DNA of 7,483 nucleotides from an uncultured Synergistales bacterium (GCA_905236605.1 CAJORD010000256.1:1-7483), one strand, 5' to 3'; counted from the first letter of the stretch, positions 1 to 7,343 are shown. Made by a program: numbers and translations. The notes: generated from the letters alone by a model not told the origin.

Positions 1-141
1 TATATAGTGCGTTATGACTTACATAATTGGTTAATTTATAGAAACGAAAAAAACAAAGGCTGGATTAAAAATTTTATTGACGCAGCATACTCAGTAAATG
101 ATTCTGATGTAATATTGTTTGCAGACAAAGATGATATATAG
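1..141 (+). pseudogene. Family 2 glycosyltransferase remnant, truncated at both ends
   Basis: The frame is open from the window edge and reads RNEKNKGWIKNF, then a stretch ending VILFADKDDI, followed at once by TAG (139-141). In family 2 glycosyltransferases (GT-A fold) this matches the usual NxGxxKNF segment and the nucleotide/metal-binding FADQDDIW motif about 30 residues later. The stop falls exactly where the motif's tryptophan is expected. Such enzymes normally continue for well over 100 residues past this point, so the protein is cut off inside its donor-binding half. The +1 frame continues from 140 to a TAA at 212-214 and contains a Lys/Glu-rich MLKKI-like segment that could be the shifted continuation. 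It is most likely a decayed gene of the same glycan locus. The 5' part lies outside the window, and a sequencing error at 139-141 cannot be excluded. Confidence 0.6.
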
Positions 142-237
142 ATTAGCTATAAATGAGAAAAGTACCATGCTTAAAAAAATATCGCGTGCAAAAGAGTTTT
201 CAATCGTACGATAAAATTGTAAAAAGGAAAAAATTTA

Positions 238-1290
238 ATGAAAGTGCTTGTTGTTGGGGAATTTAGATGGGAAATTTATGAAAAGCCTTTGTTCAAAGTG
301 TTTCAGGAACTTGGATACGAAACTTATAAATTTGAATGGAAAAAATATCTTGACTATGAAGGCCGATCGAAATTTATTGAGATAATAAAGCGCGTTGAGA
401 ATAAATTTCACATTGGGCCAGACGTTTACAAAATGAATAGCGATTTAGTTGCTTACGTTAAAAAAATTTCACCCGAACTTGTATTTATATATCAAGGATT
501 ATTTTTCACGGCTGCAACTTTGAAAACCATAAAATTTAATGGTGCAAAAGTTTTTGGATATTGCAACGACGATCCATTTAGCGACAAAGCTCCAAAATAT
601 TTTTGGCGAAAGTATCTTTCATCATGTCGCGAATATGATCTAGTTTTTTCATATAGGTTAAAAAATATCGATGATTACAAACGAGTTTACGGTATTGATT
701 CAGAAATTTTGCGTTCATACTACATTGAAGATAGAAATTACAAATTGGAAAAATCCGCTGAAAAATACGAATGTGATGTTGCTTTCATTGGTCATTATGA
801 AGACGACGGCCGCGACGAATTTTTAATCAAAGTTGCCCGCAGTGGTCATTCTTTCAAAGTATACGGCGCAGAATGGCATCGCTCAAAATACTATGGCGAA
901 TTTAAAAAAATCATGGGCGGAGATGTTCAGCAGTTACGAGGAGATTACAACATAGCATTAAATAGTTGTAAAATTGCCTTGGTGTTTCTGTCAAAGATAA
1001 ATCACGATACATACACGCGCAGATGCTTTGAAATTCCTGCGGCCGGGGCGTTTATGCTTAGTGAATACACAGATGACTTAGCGACGCTGTTTGAACCAGA
1101 TAAAGAAGCTGTATATTTTAACAATGCCGACGAGTTAATAAATAAAGTGGATTATTATCTTGCTCACGATGACGAACGCATTGCAATAGCGCAAAATGGA
1201 TATGAAAGAGTCAGGCGCGATGGGCACGAAATTAAAGACCGCGCAAGGCAAATTATACGAGCTTACGAAAGAACGAGTGAAAGAAACTAA
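238..1290 (+). CDS. CgeB-like glycosyltransferase (GT-B fold, glycosyl transferases group 1)
   Basis: This is a probable cytoplasmic glycosyltransferase of 350 residues, which fits the CgeB/spore maturation-type family; members transfer a sugar from a nucleotide donor to a glycan or protein. The N-terminal half (residues 1-170) starts MKVLVVGEF and carries FGYCNDDPF at about 106-114, a segment typical of these proteins. The C-terminal half opens with DVAFIGHYE at about 180-188. It then has the donor-site signature TRRCFEIPAAGAFMLSE at 260-276 followed by LFEPDKE (284-290), where the last Glu is the expected nucleotide-sugar-binding position. No signal peptide or membrane segment is seen. AAGGAA at 224-229 lies 8 bases before the ATG. 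The next gene begins directly after the stop codon. Donor and acceptor sugars cannot be read from the sequence. Confidence 0.85.
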   Translation: MKVLVVGEFRWEIYEKPLFKVFQELGYETYKFEWKKYLDYEGRSKFIEIIKRVENKFHIGPDVYKMNSDLVAYVKKISPELVFIYQGLFFTAATLKTIKFNGAKVFGYCNDDPFSDKAPKYFWRKYLSSCREYDLVFSYRLKNIDDYKRVYGIDSEILRSYYIEDRNYKLEKSAEKYECDVAFIGHYEDDGRDEFLIKVARSGHSFKVYGAEWHRSKYYGEFKKIMGGDVQQLRGDYNIALNSCKIALVFLSKINHDTYTRRCFEIPAAGAFMLSEYTDDLATLFEPDKEAVYFNNADELINKVDYYLAHDDERIAIAQNGYERVRRDGHEIKDRARQIIRAYERTSERN

Positions 1291-2130
1291 ATGAGTCGAT
1301 ATTCTATTCTTGTAAATTCATGTGATGCTTACAGTGACGCGTGGCCAATGTTCTTCTTTTTATTGAAAAAGAATTGGCAAAGCATAGGTGGGAGTATGCC
1401 GCGCGTTTATCTTAATTGCGAAACGTTGCAATATCATTATGATGACATCGAGATAATAAACCTAAATCACGCTGACACTCGTGATTGGGGCGATAGATTA
1501 CTAAAATGCCTAAATGAAATTGATGATGAATTAGTATTAATGATGTTGGAAGATTATTATTACGAGGACGCAATAAAGACTGATGTTATAGAACAATGTG
1601 TTGACTACATGCTAGCTGATAAAAAAATTTTAGCGTTTCAATTTAATCCAACTGGTGAAGTTTATGAAAGAAAATTAACAACTGAAGATTCCCAATATCC
1701 AGGTTTTGTAAAAAGAAAAAAATTTGCATATTTTGCTTTGATAGCTGGGCCAACTTTATGGAAAAAATCTGAATTAATGCGTTACACGAACAAAAATGAT
1801 ACTCCTTGGGACTGGGAATATTTTGGAAGTTTGCGAACATGGTTTCATAATTGCAAAATTTATTGCTGGATGAGCTTCGATAACTGCATTTTCAAATTCG
1901 ATGGCGACCACGGCGGAGCGATTCATCGCGGCAAATGGGTGGGTTACAAAATAGAGGAGCTTTCTCAAAAATATAATTTTCAATTTAATTACGGCGATCG
2001 CGAAATTGAGTATGATTGGATCAAAGACGGTTCTTTTTTCAAACCTGCGCCGTTTTATAAGCGATTGGGTAGCATTTGTCGAAATAGAATTAAGTTTATG
2101 TTTGAACTTTTAAGAGGTATTTGGCTATAA
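1291..2130 (+). CDS. Putative sugar transferase-like protein of glycan cluster, family uncertain
   Basis: This protein of 279 residues is not one I can assign firmly. It begins MSRYSILVNSCD, a beta-strand plus Asp start like that of GT-A-fold transferases. After WGDRLLKCL (66-74) comes a hydrophobic strand ending in acidic residues, LVLMMLEDYYYED (81-93), which resembles the DXD-type metal/nucleotide site after a core strand. Later landmarks are AGPTLWKKSEL (162-172), TPWDWE (171-176) and GDHGGAIHRGKW (205-216). The His-rich region could supply a further metal ligand, as in many GT-A enzymes. The C-terminus is basic and hydrophobic, perhaps membrane-touching. Its ATG directly follows the previous stop (TAA-ATG) with no strong ribosome binding site, which suggests translational coupling. 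A role as glycosyltransferase is inferred from fold-like pattern and neighbours only. Confidence 0.7.
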   Translation: MSRYSILVNSCDAYSDAWPMFFFLLKKNWQSIGGSMPRVYLNCETLQYHYDDIEIINLNHADTRDWGDRLLKCLNEIDDELVLMMLEDYYYEDAIKTDVIEQCVDYMLADKKILAFQFNPTGEVYERKLTTEDSQYPGFVKRKKFAYFALIAGPTLWKKSELMRYTNKNDTPWDWEYFGSLRTWFHNCKIYCWMSFDNCIFKFDGDHGGAIHRGKWVGYKIEELSQKYNFQFNYGDREIEYDWIKDGSFFKPAPFYKRLGSICRNRIKFMFELLRGIWL

Positions 2131-2131
2131 A

Positions 2132-2995
2132 ATGAAAAGAATAAATACTCTATTGTGGGAAAATTTTTCATTTATCTTACCCGATAAGATTTTTTTGAAA
2201 ATATTATACAGAAAAATTTTCGCGCGTAACTTAAATTTGAACAATCCGCAAACATTTAATGAAAAATTACAGTGGTTGAAGTTGTATTATCGCAAGCCAC
2301 TGTTTACGACAATGGTAGATAAATACGAAGTCAAGCAATATGTTGCTAATCTTATAGGCAAAAAGTATCTTGCAAAAACTTACGGAATTTACGAACATTT
2401 CGATGAAATAAAATTTGATGCTCTACCAGATTCTTTCGTTATGAAGTGTACACATAATTCCGGAAGCATTGTTATTGTAAAAGACAAAAGCAAATTGGAT
2501 AAAACATCCGCTCGATACATTCTTGAAAGCGGTTTGAAGCGTAATTATTTTTATTTCGGGCGCGAATGGCCATACAAAAACGTTAAGCCGAGAATTTTAA
2601 TCGAAGAATTTTTGCATGATGACGTTATCGAGGTATTGCCTGTGTATAAATTTTTTAATTTCAACAACGGAGCTACAATACTTCAAGCAATTCAAAACGA
2701 TAAAACTGCGAACGAATCCATTGATTATTTTGATGAAAATTGGAATATTTTGGACTTAAAACAAAATTTCAAAACGAGTGAAAATCCCCCGAAAAAGCCC
2801 GCTAAGTTTGATGAAATGTTGCGATTATCCAAGATATTGAGCGAAGGATTTCCATTTTTGCGCACAGATTTTTACGAGATCGGCGGCGAAGTATATTTTT
2901 CGGAATTTACTTTTTACTCCGATTCAGGTTTACAGCCATTTTATCCCGAAAGTTGGGATAAAGAACTTGGCGACAGAATACAACTTCCCAAATAA
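2132..2995 (+). CDS. TupA-like ATP-grasp protein (first of two)
   Basis: This 287-residue protein belongs to the TupA-like ATP-grasp family, named after TupA of teichuronopeptide synthesis in alkaliphilic Bacillus. ATP-grasp enzymes join a carboxylate to an amine through an acyl-phosphate, so a role in adding an amino acid or similar group to a glycan is plausible but unproven. Landmarks in order are NPQTFNEKLQW (38-48), DKYEVKQYV (63-71), the nucleotide-binding strand and loop VMKCTHNSGS (103-112), GREWPYKN (143-150), the IEEF strand (157-160), and the late metal/ATP site RTDFY (244-248) with SEFTF (257-261). The length is normal for the family. The start lies 1 base after the previous stop; AAGAGG at 2112-2117 is rather far upstream (14 bases), so coupling with the upstream gene is likely. 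It is clearly paralogous to the next gene. Confidence 0.88.
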   Translation: MKRINTLLWENFSFILPDKIFLKILYRKIFARNLNLNNPQTFNEKLQWLKLYYRKPLFTTMVDKYEVKQYVANLIGKKYLAKTYGIYEHFDEIKFDALPDSFVMKCTHNSGSIVIVKDKSKLDKTSARYILESGLKRNYFYFGREWPYKNVKPRILIEEFLHDDVIEVLPVYKFFNFNNGATILQAIQNDKTANESIDYFDENWNILDLKQNFKTSENPPKKPAKFDEMLRLSKILSEGFPFLRTDFYEIGGEVYFSEFTFYSDSGLQPFYPESWDKELGDRIQLPK

Positions 2996-2999
2996 AACA

Positions 3000-3006
3000 A
3001 AAGGAG
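3000..3006 (+). promoter_or_regulatory. Ribosome binding site that fixes the start of the second ATP-grasp gene
   Basis: AAAGGAG at 3000-3006 is a near-perfect Shine-Dalgarno sequence, 8 bases before the ATG at 3015. It rules in favour of that start over an upstream in-frame ATG at 2967, which lies inside the preceding gene and would add 16 residues unlike the family. Confidence 0.85.
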
Positions 3007-3014
3007 ATAAAACT

Positions 3015-3905
3015 ATGAACGCTAAACTCAATCACTTAACAGCTTGCATAAAACACCCATTTAAGGCGGCAAAATACATATTAGAGCGTTGGGGGGGGGA
3101 TCGCATGAGTGATCGCGAGTATCTCGAATTTGCATACGAGTATATTCGCGGAGAACATATAAATCTTGATAAGCCGACGCTTTACACGGAAAAAATAAAT
3201 TGGATGAAGGTTTATGACCACAATCCTATATATACAACATTGGCTGATAAATATTCTGTCAAAAAATACGTTGAAGACAAGATCGGCAAAGAATATGTAA
3301 TACCGTTACTGGGTGTTTGGGATACACCTTCGGATATTGATTTCCAAAATTTGCCAGAGAAATTTGTATTAAAATGCACGCATGACTCGGGCGGAGTCTT
3401 TATCTGCAATGGTAAAAAAGATTTTGATGTCAACGCAATTAAAGCTATTTTAGCAAACCGTTTACAAAAAGATTATTCACAATCCGGGCGTGAATGGGCG
3501 TATCGTGATGTGCCGCGCAAAATAATCGCCGAAGAATACGTCGAGGACTTAGCCGACAATAATTACAAATTCTTTTGCTTTAATGGTAAATGCAATGCGT
3601 TGTATGTTGCACCATTCAGAGAAAAATTTGTAGATTATTTCGACCGCGATTTCAAACATTTGGATATATTCACGGAACTTCACGGAATGGCTCCTGAAAC
3701 GCCAGTCAAGCCGGATTGCTTTGAACAGATGCGCGATCTTGCTGAAACATTAGCAACTGGATTGCGCGCTGTGAGAGTGGATTTGTATTTGTCGCACGGT
3801 AAAATTTATTTTGGTGAGTTTACGTTCTTTCATGAGGGCGGATTCATGCCGTTTCAGCCCGACCACTGGAATTACGATTTTGGAAACTGGCTCACCATTG
3901 ATTAA
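3015..3905 (+). CDS. TupA-like ATP-grasp protein (second of two), with G9 tract near its start
   Basis: This is a 296-residue TupA-like ATP-grasp protein and a diverged tandem paralogue of the preceding gene. Matching landmarks are KPTLYTEKINW (53-63), DKYSVKKYV (78-86), LKCTHDSGG (119-127), SGREWAYRD (157-165), AEEYV (172-176), KFFCFNGK (185-192), RVDLY (254-258) and FGEFTFF (266-272), so the ATP-binding and late metal-binding elements look intact. The conserved domain starts only near residue 31; residues 1-30 form a basic, possibly amphipathic extension. Codons 26-29 (WGGD) contain a run of nine Gs at 3091-3099, and a second in-frame ATG (Met31, 3105-3107) lies just after it. The chosen start at 3015 has an excellent ribosome binding site. 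The likely reaction is ATP-dependent amide-bond formation on a glycan or its precursor; the substrates are unknown. Confidence 0.88.
   Translation: MNAKLNHLTACIKHPFKAAKYILERWGGDRMSDREYLEFAYEYIRGEHINLDKPTLYTEKINWMKVYDHNPIYTTLADKYSVKKYVEDKIGKEYVIPLLGVWDTPSDIDFQNLPEKFVLKCTHDSGGVFICNGKKDFDVNAIKAILANRLQKDYSQSGREWAYRDVPRKIIAEEYVEDLADNNYKFFCFNGKCNALYVAPFREKFVDYFDRDFKHLDIFTELHGMAPETPVKPDCFEQMRDLAETLATGLRAVRVDLYLSHGKIYFGEFTFFHEGGFMPFQPDHWNYDFGNWLTID
3091..3099 (+). repeat. Nine-G homopolymer tract inside a coding region (possible contingency site)
   Basis: Nine consecutive Gs lie at codons 26-29 of the second ATP-grasp gene, in otherwise AT-rich sequence where Gly and Trp could be encoded without such a run. 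At the present length the gene is in frame. Removing one G gives a TGA at 3106-3108 (present numbering), which overlaps the internal ATG at 3105. Adding one G gives a TGA at 3110-3112, five bases further on. Poly-G tracts of this size drive phase variation in other surface-glycan genes, for example in Campylobacter; that role here is inferred. Confidence 0.75.
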
Positions 3906-3909
3906 AAAT

Positions 3910-3914
3910 AGGAG
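3910..3914 (+). promoter_or_regulatory. Ribosome binding site supporting a GTG start for capE
   Basis: AGGAG at 3910-3914 sits 8 bases before GTG at 3923. No in-frame ATG lies close by, and the GTG places the Rossmann motif at the usual distance from the N-terminus. Confidence 0.8.
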
Positions 3915-3922
3915 AGAACATT

Positions 3923-4975
3923 GTGTCAGAATTTAATAATGCAGTTTTGTTAATTACAGGCGGAACTGGATCATTTGGTTCAACCGTCCTTAAACATTTT
4001 TTGCCTACGGACATAGGCGAAATCAGAATTTTTTCGCGTGATGAAAAGAAACAAGATGACATGCGCCACGAATTACAAGCAAAATTTCCAGCTTACGCGC
4101 GCAAAGTAAAATTTCATATTGGTGATGTTCGAGATTTTCGTTCAGTTGCTGACGCTATGCTAGGTGTTGACTATGTTTGGCACGCTGCGGCACTGAAACA
4201 AGTTCCATCATGTGAATTTTTCCCAATGCAAGCTGTAAAAACTAACATTGAGGGCACAGATAACGTACTTCATGCGGCCATAGATGCAGGTGTTAAGCGT
4301 GTTGTCTGTCTTAGTACTGACAAAGCGGCGTATCCCATTAATGCAATGGGAATTTCAAAAGCTATGATGGAACATGTAATTTTTGCAAACGCTAGAATAG
4401 CGGCAGAACGTGGCGGAACTGTAATTTGTTGTACGCGTTACGGCAATGTAATGTGTAGCCGAGGCTCGGTGATACCTTTATTTATCGACCAAATTAAAAC
4501 CGGACAACCGATTACAATTACTAATCCCAATATGACACGGTTTCTAATGAATTTAGATGAAGCTGTTGACTTAGTAAAATTTGCGTTTGTTCACGCTAAT
4601 CCCGGCGATCTGTTTATTCAAAAGTCAGTTGCAAGCACAATAGGCAATCTTGCAAAAGGGATTCAAAAACTTTTTGGCGATACAGGTACAAAAATTATTG
4701 GCACACGGCACGGCGAAAAGTTGTATGAAACTCTCATGACCCGAGAAGAGCGTTTGCGCAGTGAAGACATGGGCGATTATTTCAGAGTTGCCGCAGATAA
4801 TCGCGACTTAAATTACGACAAATTTTTTGTCGAAGGCAAAGTGGAAACCGAAGCTGAGGAAAGTTATACCAGTCATAACACAAAGCTACTTGATGTTGAT
4901 GAAGTCGCAGAGAAGATACTCACAACTGACTATGTTAAAGAAGCGTTAAAAAATTGGAGCGTTAAAAATGAATAA
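3923..4975 (+). CDS. capE: UDP-GlcNAc 4,6-dehydratase/5-epimerase, CapE (FnlA/WbjB) type
   Basis: This enzyme catalyses the first step of UDP-N-acetyl-L-fucosamine synthesis: it dehydrates UDP-GlcNAc at C4/C6 with NADP and epimerises C5. It is a cytoplasmic extended short-chain dehydrogenase of 350 residues, the usual length. The Rossmann motif TGGTGSFG is at 12-19 and GDVRD at 67-71. HAAALKQVPSCE (87-98) is a hallmark of this dehydratase family. STDKAAYPINAMGISK (131-146) contains Thr132, Asp133, Lys134 and catalytic Lys146. The position of the usual SDR tyrosine is Met142, as in CapE and FlaA1-type dehydratases, so this is not a defect. TRYGNVMCSRGSVIPLF (171-187) is the substrate-binding segment. 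Translation starts at GTG with a good ribosome binding site. Its last 8 bases overlap capG. Confidence 0.95.
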   Translation: MSEFNNAVLLITGGTGSFGSTVLKHFLPTDIGEIRIFSRDEKKQDDMRHELQAKFPAYARKVKFHIGDVRDFRSVADAMLGVDYVWHAAALKQVPSCEFFPMQAVKTNIEGTDNVLHAAIDAGVKRVVCLSTDKAAYPINAMGISKAMMEHVIFANARIAAERGGTVICCTRYGNVMCSRGSVIPLFIDQIKTGQPITITNPNMTRFLMNLDEAVDLVKFAFVHANPGDLFIQKSVASTIGNLAKGIQKLFGDTGTKIIGTRHGEKLYETLMTREERLRSEDMGDYFRVAADNRDLNYDKFFVEGKVETEAEESYTSHNTKLLDVDEVAEKILTTDYVKEALKNWSVKNE

Positions 4976-6131
4976 TTGGAAAAATAACGGTAAAATAAAA
5001 TTATTAATCGTTGTTGGAACGCGCCCAGAAATAATCCGTCTTTCTGCTGTAATAAAAAAGTGTCGAATATATTTTGATACAATTTTAGCTCACACTGGTC
5101 AAAATTATGATTACAATCTCAACGGCGTTTTTTTCAAAGACTTGGAACTTGAAGCACCTGATGTTTACATGAACGTTGTAGGCGACAATCTCGGGCAGAC
5201 GATGGGAAATATAATTGCAAAGAGCTATGAATTAATGACACAAATAAAGCCTGATGCAATTTTGGTACTTGGTGATACTAATAGCTGTCTGTCTGCTATA
5301 AGTGCTAAACGCCTTCATATACCGATTTTCCACATGGAAGCTGGCAACAGATGCAAAGATGAATGCTTGCCAGAAGAAACAAACCGGCGAATCGTTGATA
5401 TAATTTCAGATCTAAATCTTGCATACAGTGAACATGCTCGAAGGTATTTAGCTGAATGCGGATTACCTAAGGAACGAACTTATGTAACAGGGAGCCCGAT
5501 GGCCGAAGTTTTGCGCGCAAATCTTACAAAAATACAATCAAGCGATATTCATAAAAAATTAGGACTTGAAAAACAAAAATATATTCTTCTTTCTGCTCAT
5601 CGAGAGGAAAATATTGACACAGAAAAAAATTTTTTGAGCCTATTTAATGCTATTAACAAAATGGCGGCAAAATATGATATGCCTGTTTTATATTCCTGTC
5701 ACCCTAGAAGCCGCAAACGTTTAGAAAGTTCAAATTTCAAATTGGATAGCCGAGTTATACAACATGAGCCGCTTGGGTTTCATGATTACAACTGTTTGCA
5801 AATTAACGCTTTTGCAGTTGTCAGCGATTCAGGGACATTACCTGAAGAAAGTTCGTTCTTTACTTCGATTGGCTGCCCGTTTCCCGCTATTTGCATTCGT
5901 ACAAGCACAGAACGCCCTGAAGCATTGGATAAAGGTTGCTTTGTATTATCCGGAATTGATGAAAGCGGTTTGCTTCAAGCCGTTGATGTAGCTGTAGCAA
6001 TGCTCAAGAACGGTGATAACGGCGTGCCTGTGCCTGATTACATTGATGAAAATGTTTCTGACAAAGTCGTAAAAATTATCCAATCTTATGTTGGAATTGT
6101 AAATAAAATAGTATGGCGAAAAGATAGTTAG
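4968..6131 (+). CDS. capG: UDP-N-acetylglucosamine 2-epimerase family, CapG (FnlC/WbjD) type
   Basis: This is a 387-residue cytoplasmic enzyme of the non-hydrolysing UDP-GlcNAc 2-epimerase family. Next to capE and capF its likely step is the final C2 epimerisation of UDP-N-acetyl-L-pneumosamine to UDP-N-acetyl-L-fucosamine. Visible family motifs are VGTRPEIIRL (16-25), HTGQNYDYNL (42-51), LGDTNS (101-106), HMEAGNRC (122-129), PEETNRR (135-141), SAHREENID (209-217), CHPRSRK (244-250), SDSGTLPEESS (286-296) and TERPEALDKG (314-323). The SDSGT-xx-EESS and ERPEALDKG forms favour the CapG/WbjD branch over housekeeping WecB, which usually reads SDSGGIQEEA. GGAG at 4956-4959 lies 8 bases before the ATG, and the start overlaps the last 8 bases of capE, indicating coupled translation. 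Confidence 0.93.
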   Translation: MNNWKNNGKIKLLIVVGTRPEIIRLSAVIKKCRIYFDTILAHTGQNYDYNLNGVFFKDLELEAPDVYMNVVGDNLGQTMGNIIAKSYELMTQIKPDAILVLGDTNSCLSAISAKRLHIPIFHMEAGNRCKDECLPEETNRRIVDIISDLNLAYSEHARRYLAECGLPKERTYVTGSPMAEVLRANLTKIQSSDIHKKLGLEKQKYILLSAHREENIDTEKNFLSLFNAINKMAAKYDMPVLYSCHPRSRKRLESSNFKLDSRVIQHEPLGFHDYNCLQINAFAVVSDSGTLPEESSFFTSIGCPFPAICIRTSTERPEALDKGCFVLSGIDESGLLQAVDVAVAMLKNGDNGVPVPDYIDENVSDKVVKIIQSYVGIVNKIVWRKDS

Positions 6132-6143
6132 GAGATTAATTAA

Positions 6144-7343
6144 ATGAATATGCTTGTAACTGGTGCAAAAGGTTTTGTCGGAAAAAATCTCGTCGAAAAT
6201 TTAAAATGTTTGCGCGACGGGAAAAATAGAACAAGACCCAAAATACAAATTGATGAAATTTTTGAATATGATTTAGATTCAACTCCCGAAGAACTTGAAA
6301 ATTATTGTGCTCATGCTGATTTCGTTTTTCATCTCGCGGGTGTAAACAGACCTAAAGACCCTGCTGAATTTCAAAAAGGTAATTTTGGTTTCACGTCTAC
6401 ACTTCTTGAAACTATGAAACGCCATCAAAATAAAGCGCCCATCATGATTTCTTCTTCACTGCAAGCAACTTTATCGGGACGTTTTGGTGATTCAGAATAC
6501 GGACGAAGCAAACTCGCGGGCGAAGAATTAATGTTTAATTACGGCGTTGAAACAGGCGCGCAAGTTTACGTTTATCGTTTCCCTAATCTCGTTGGTAAAT
6601 GGGTTCGGCCTAATTATAATTCTGCTATCGGAACTTTTTGCAACAACATTGCAAATGATTTACCAGTTGTAATTAATGACCCTAATGTAGAATTGGAAAT
6701 GCTCTTTATTGATGATTTACTCGAAGAGCTCTACGACTGCATTGAGGACCGCCCGCACCGTTGTGAATATGACGGCGTTACACCAATTCCCAAAATTGAC
6801 GGACGATACTGTTACTCGCCGGTTACTCATAAAGCCACGCTAGCGGAAATTGTAAATTTGTTAAAAGTTTTTCATGACCAGCCTCAAACTTTGATTATGC
6901 CTGCGAGCCCTGAAGGAAGTTTTGAAAAAAAACTTTACAGCATGTATCTTTCTTATTTACCAAAAGAGAAAGCTGTATTTAATCTTAAAACAAATTTTGA
7001 TTCGCGCGGAAGTTTCACGGAATTGATTAAAACTCTTGACCACGGCCAAGTTTCTATAAACATCTCGAAGCCTGGTGCAACTAAAGGACAACACTGGCAT
7101 AATTCAAAATGGGAAATTTTCTGGGTAGTCGCCGGGCACGGTCTAATTCAGCAACGCAAGATAGGAACTGAAGAAATTTTAGATTTTGAGGTCAGTGGTG
7201 AAAATATTCAAGGTGTTCAGATGTTGCCGGGATACACTCACAACATTATAAATTTGTCTGATACAGAAAATCTTGTAACCGTGATGTGGGCAAATGAAAT
7301 TTTTGACAACAACCGCCCAGACACTTTCAGAGAAGAAGTATAG
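6144..7343 (+). CDS. capF: Bifunctional UDP-sugar 3-epimerase/reductase, CapF (FnlB/WbjC) type
   Basis: CapF catalyses the middle step of UDP-L-FucNAc synthesis: C3 epimerisation of the CapE product by a cupin domain, then NADPH-dependent reduction of the 4-keto group by an SDR domain. Both domains are present in 399 residues. The N-terminal SDR has TGAKGFVG (6-13), HLAGVNRP (63-70), a Ser run at 113-115 and YGRSK (119-123), supplying catalytic Tyr119 and Lys123. The C-terminal cupin starts around residue 277 and has HWH (317-319), Glu324 and YTHN (364-367), the set of His/Glu residues expected to bind the metal. The length is slightly above that of S. aureus CapF. AGGAG at 6130-6134 overlaps the capG stop and lies 9 bases before the ATG. 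It is the last gene of the run; the inverted repeat at its 3' end may terminate transcription. Confidence 0.95.
   Translation: MNMLVTGAKGFVGKNLVENLKCLRDGKNRTRPKIQIDEIFEYDLDSTPEELENYCAHADFVFHLAGVNRPKDPAEFQKGNFGFTSTLLETMKRHQNKAPIMISSSLQATLSGRFGDSEYGRSKLAGEELMFNYGVETGAQVYVYRFPNLVGKWVRPNYNSAIGTFCNNIANDLPVVINDPNVELEMLFIDDLLEELYDCIEDRPHRCEYDGVTPIPKIDGRYCYSPVTHKATLAEIVNLLKVFHDQPQTLIMPASPEGSFEKKLYSMYLSYLPKEKAVFNLKTNFDSRGSFTELIKTLDHGQVSINISKPGATKGQHWHNSKWEIFWVVAGHGLIQQRKIGTEEILDFEVSGENIQGVQMLPGYTHNIINLSDTENLVTVMWANEIFDNNRPDTFREEV

Noticed and set aside
142..237. Possible promoter before the first complete gene
   Set aside because: TAAAAT at 212-217 resembles a -10 box, but no -35-like hexamer lies at proper spacing and AT-rich matches arise by chance.
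1643..1840. Open frame on the - strand
   Set aside because: It lies wholly inside the second + strand gene, has no ribosome binding site and no recognisable protein features; it is a shadow of the AT-rich coding strand.
1774..1983. Open frame on the - strand
   Set aside because: It lies inside the same gene, overlaps another shadow frame and has no motif or upstream signal.
2967..3014. Earlier ATG for the second ATP-grasp gene
   Set aside because: It overlaps the preceding gene by 29 bases and lacks a good ribosome binding site, whereas ATG 3015 has AAAGGAG at ideal spacing.
3212..3433. Open frame on the - strand
   Set aside because: It is antisense to conserved ATP-grasp motifs of the second TupA-like gene, so the + frame is the real one.
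5764..5991. Second + strand frame inside capG
   Set aside because: The capG frame here carries conserved motifs (SDSGT, ERPEALDKG); the alternative frame shows none.
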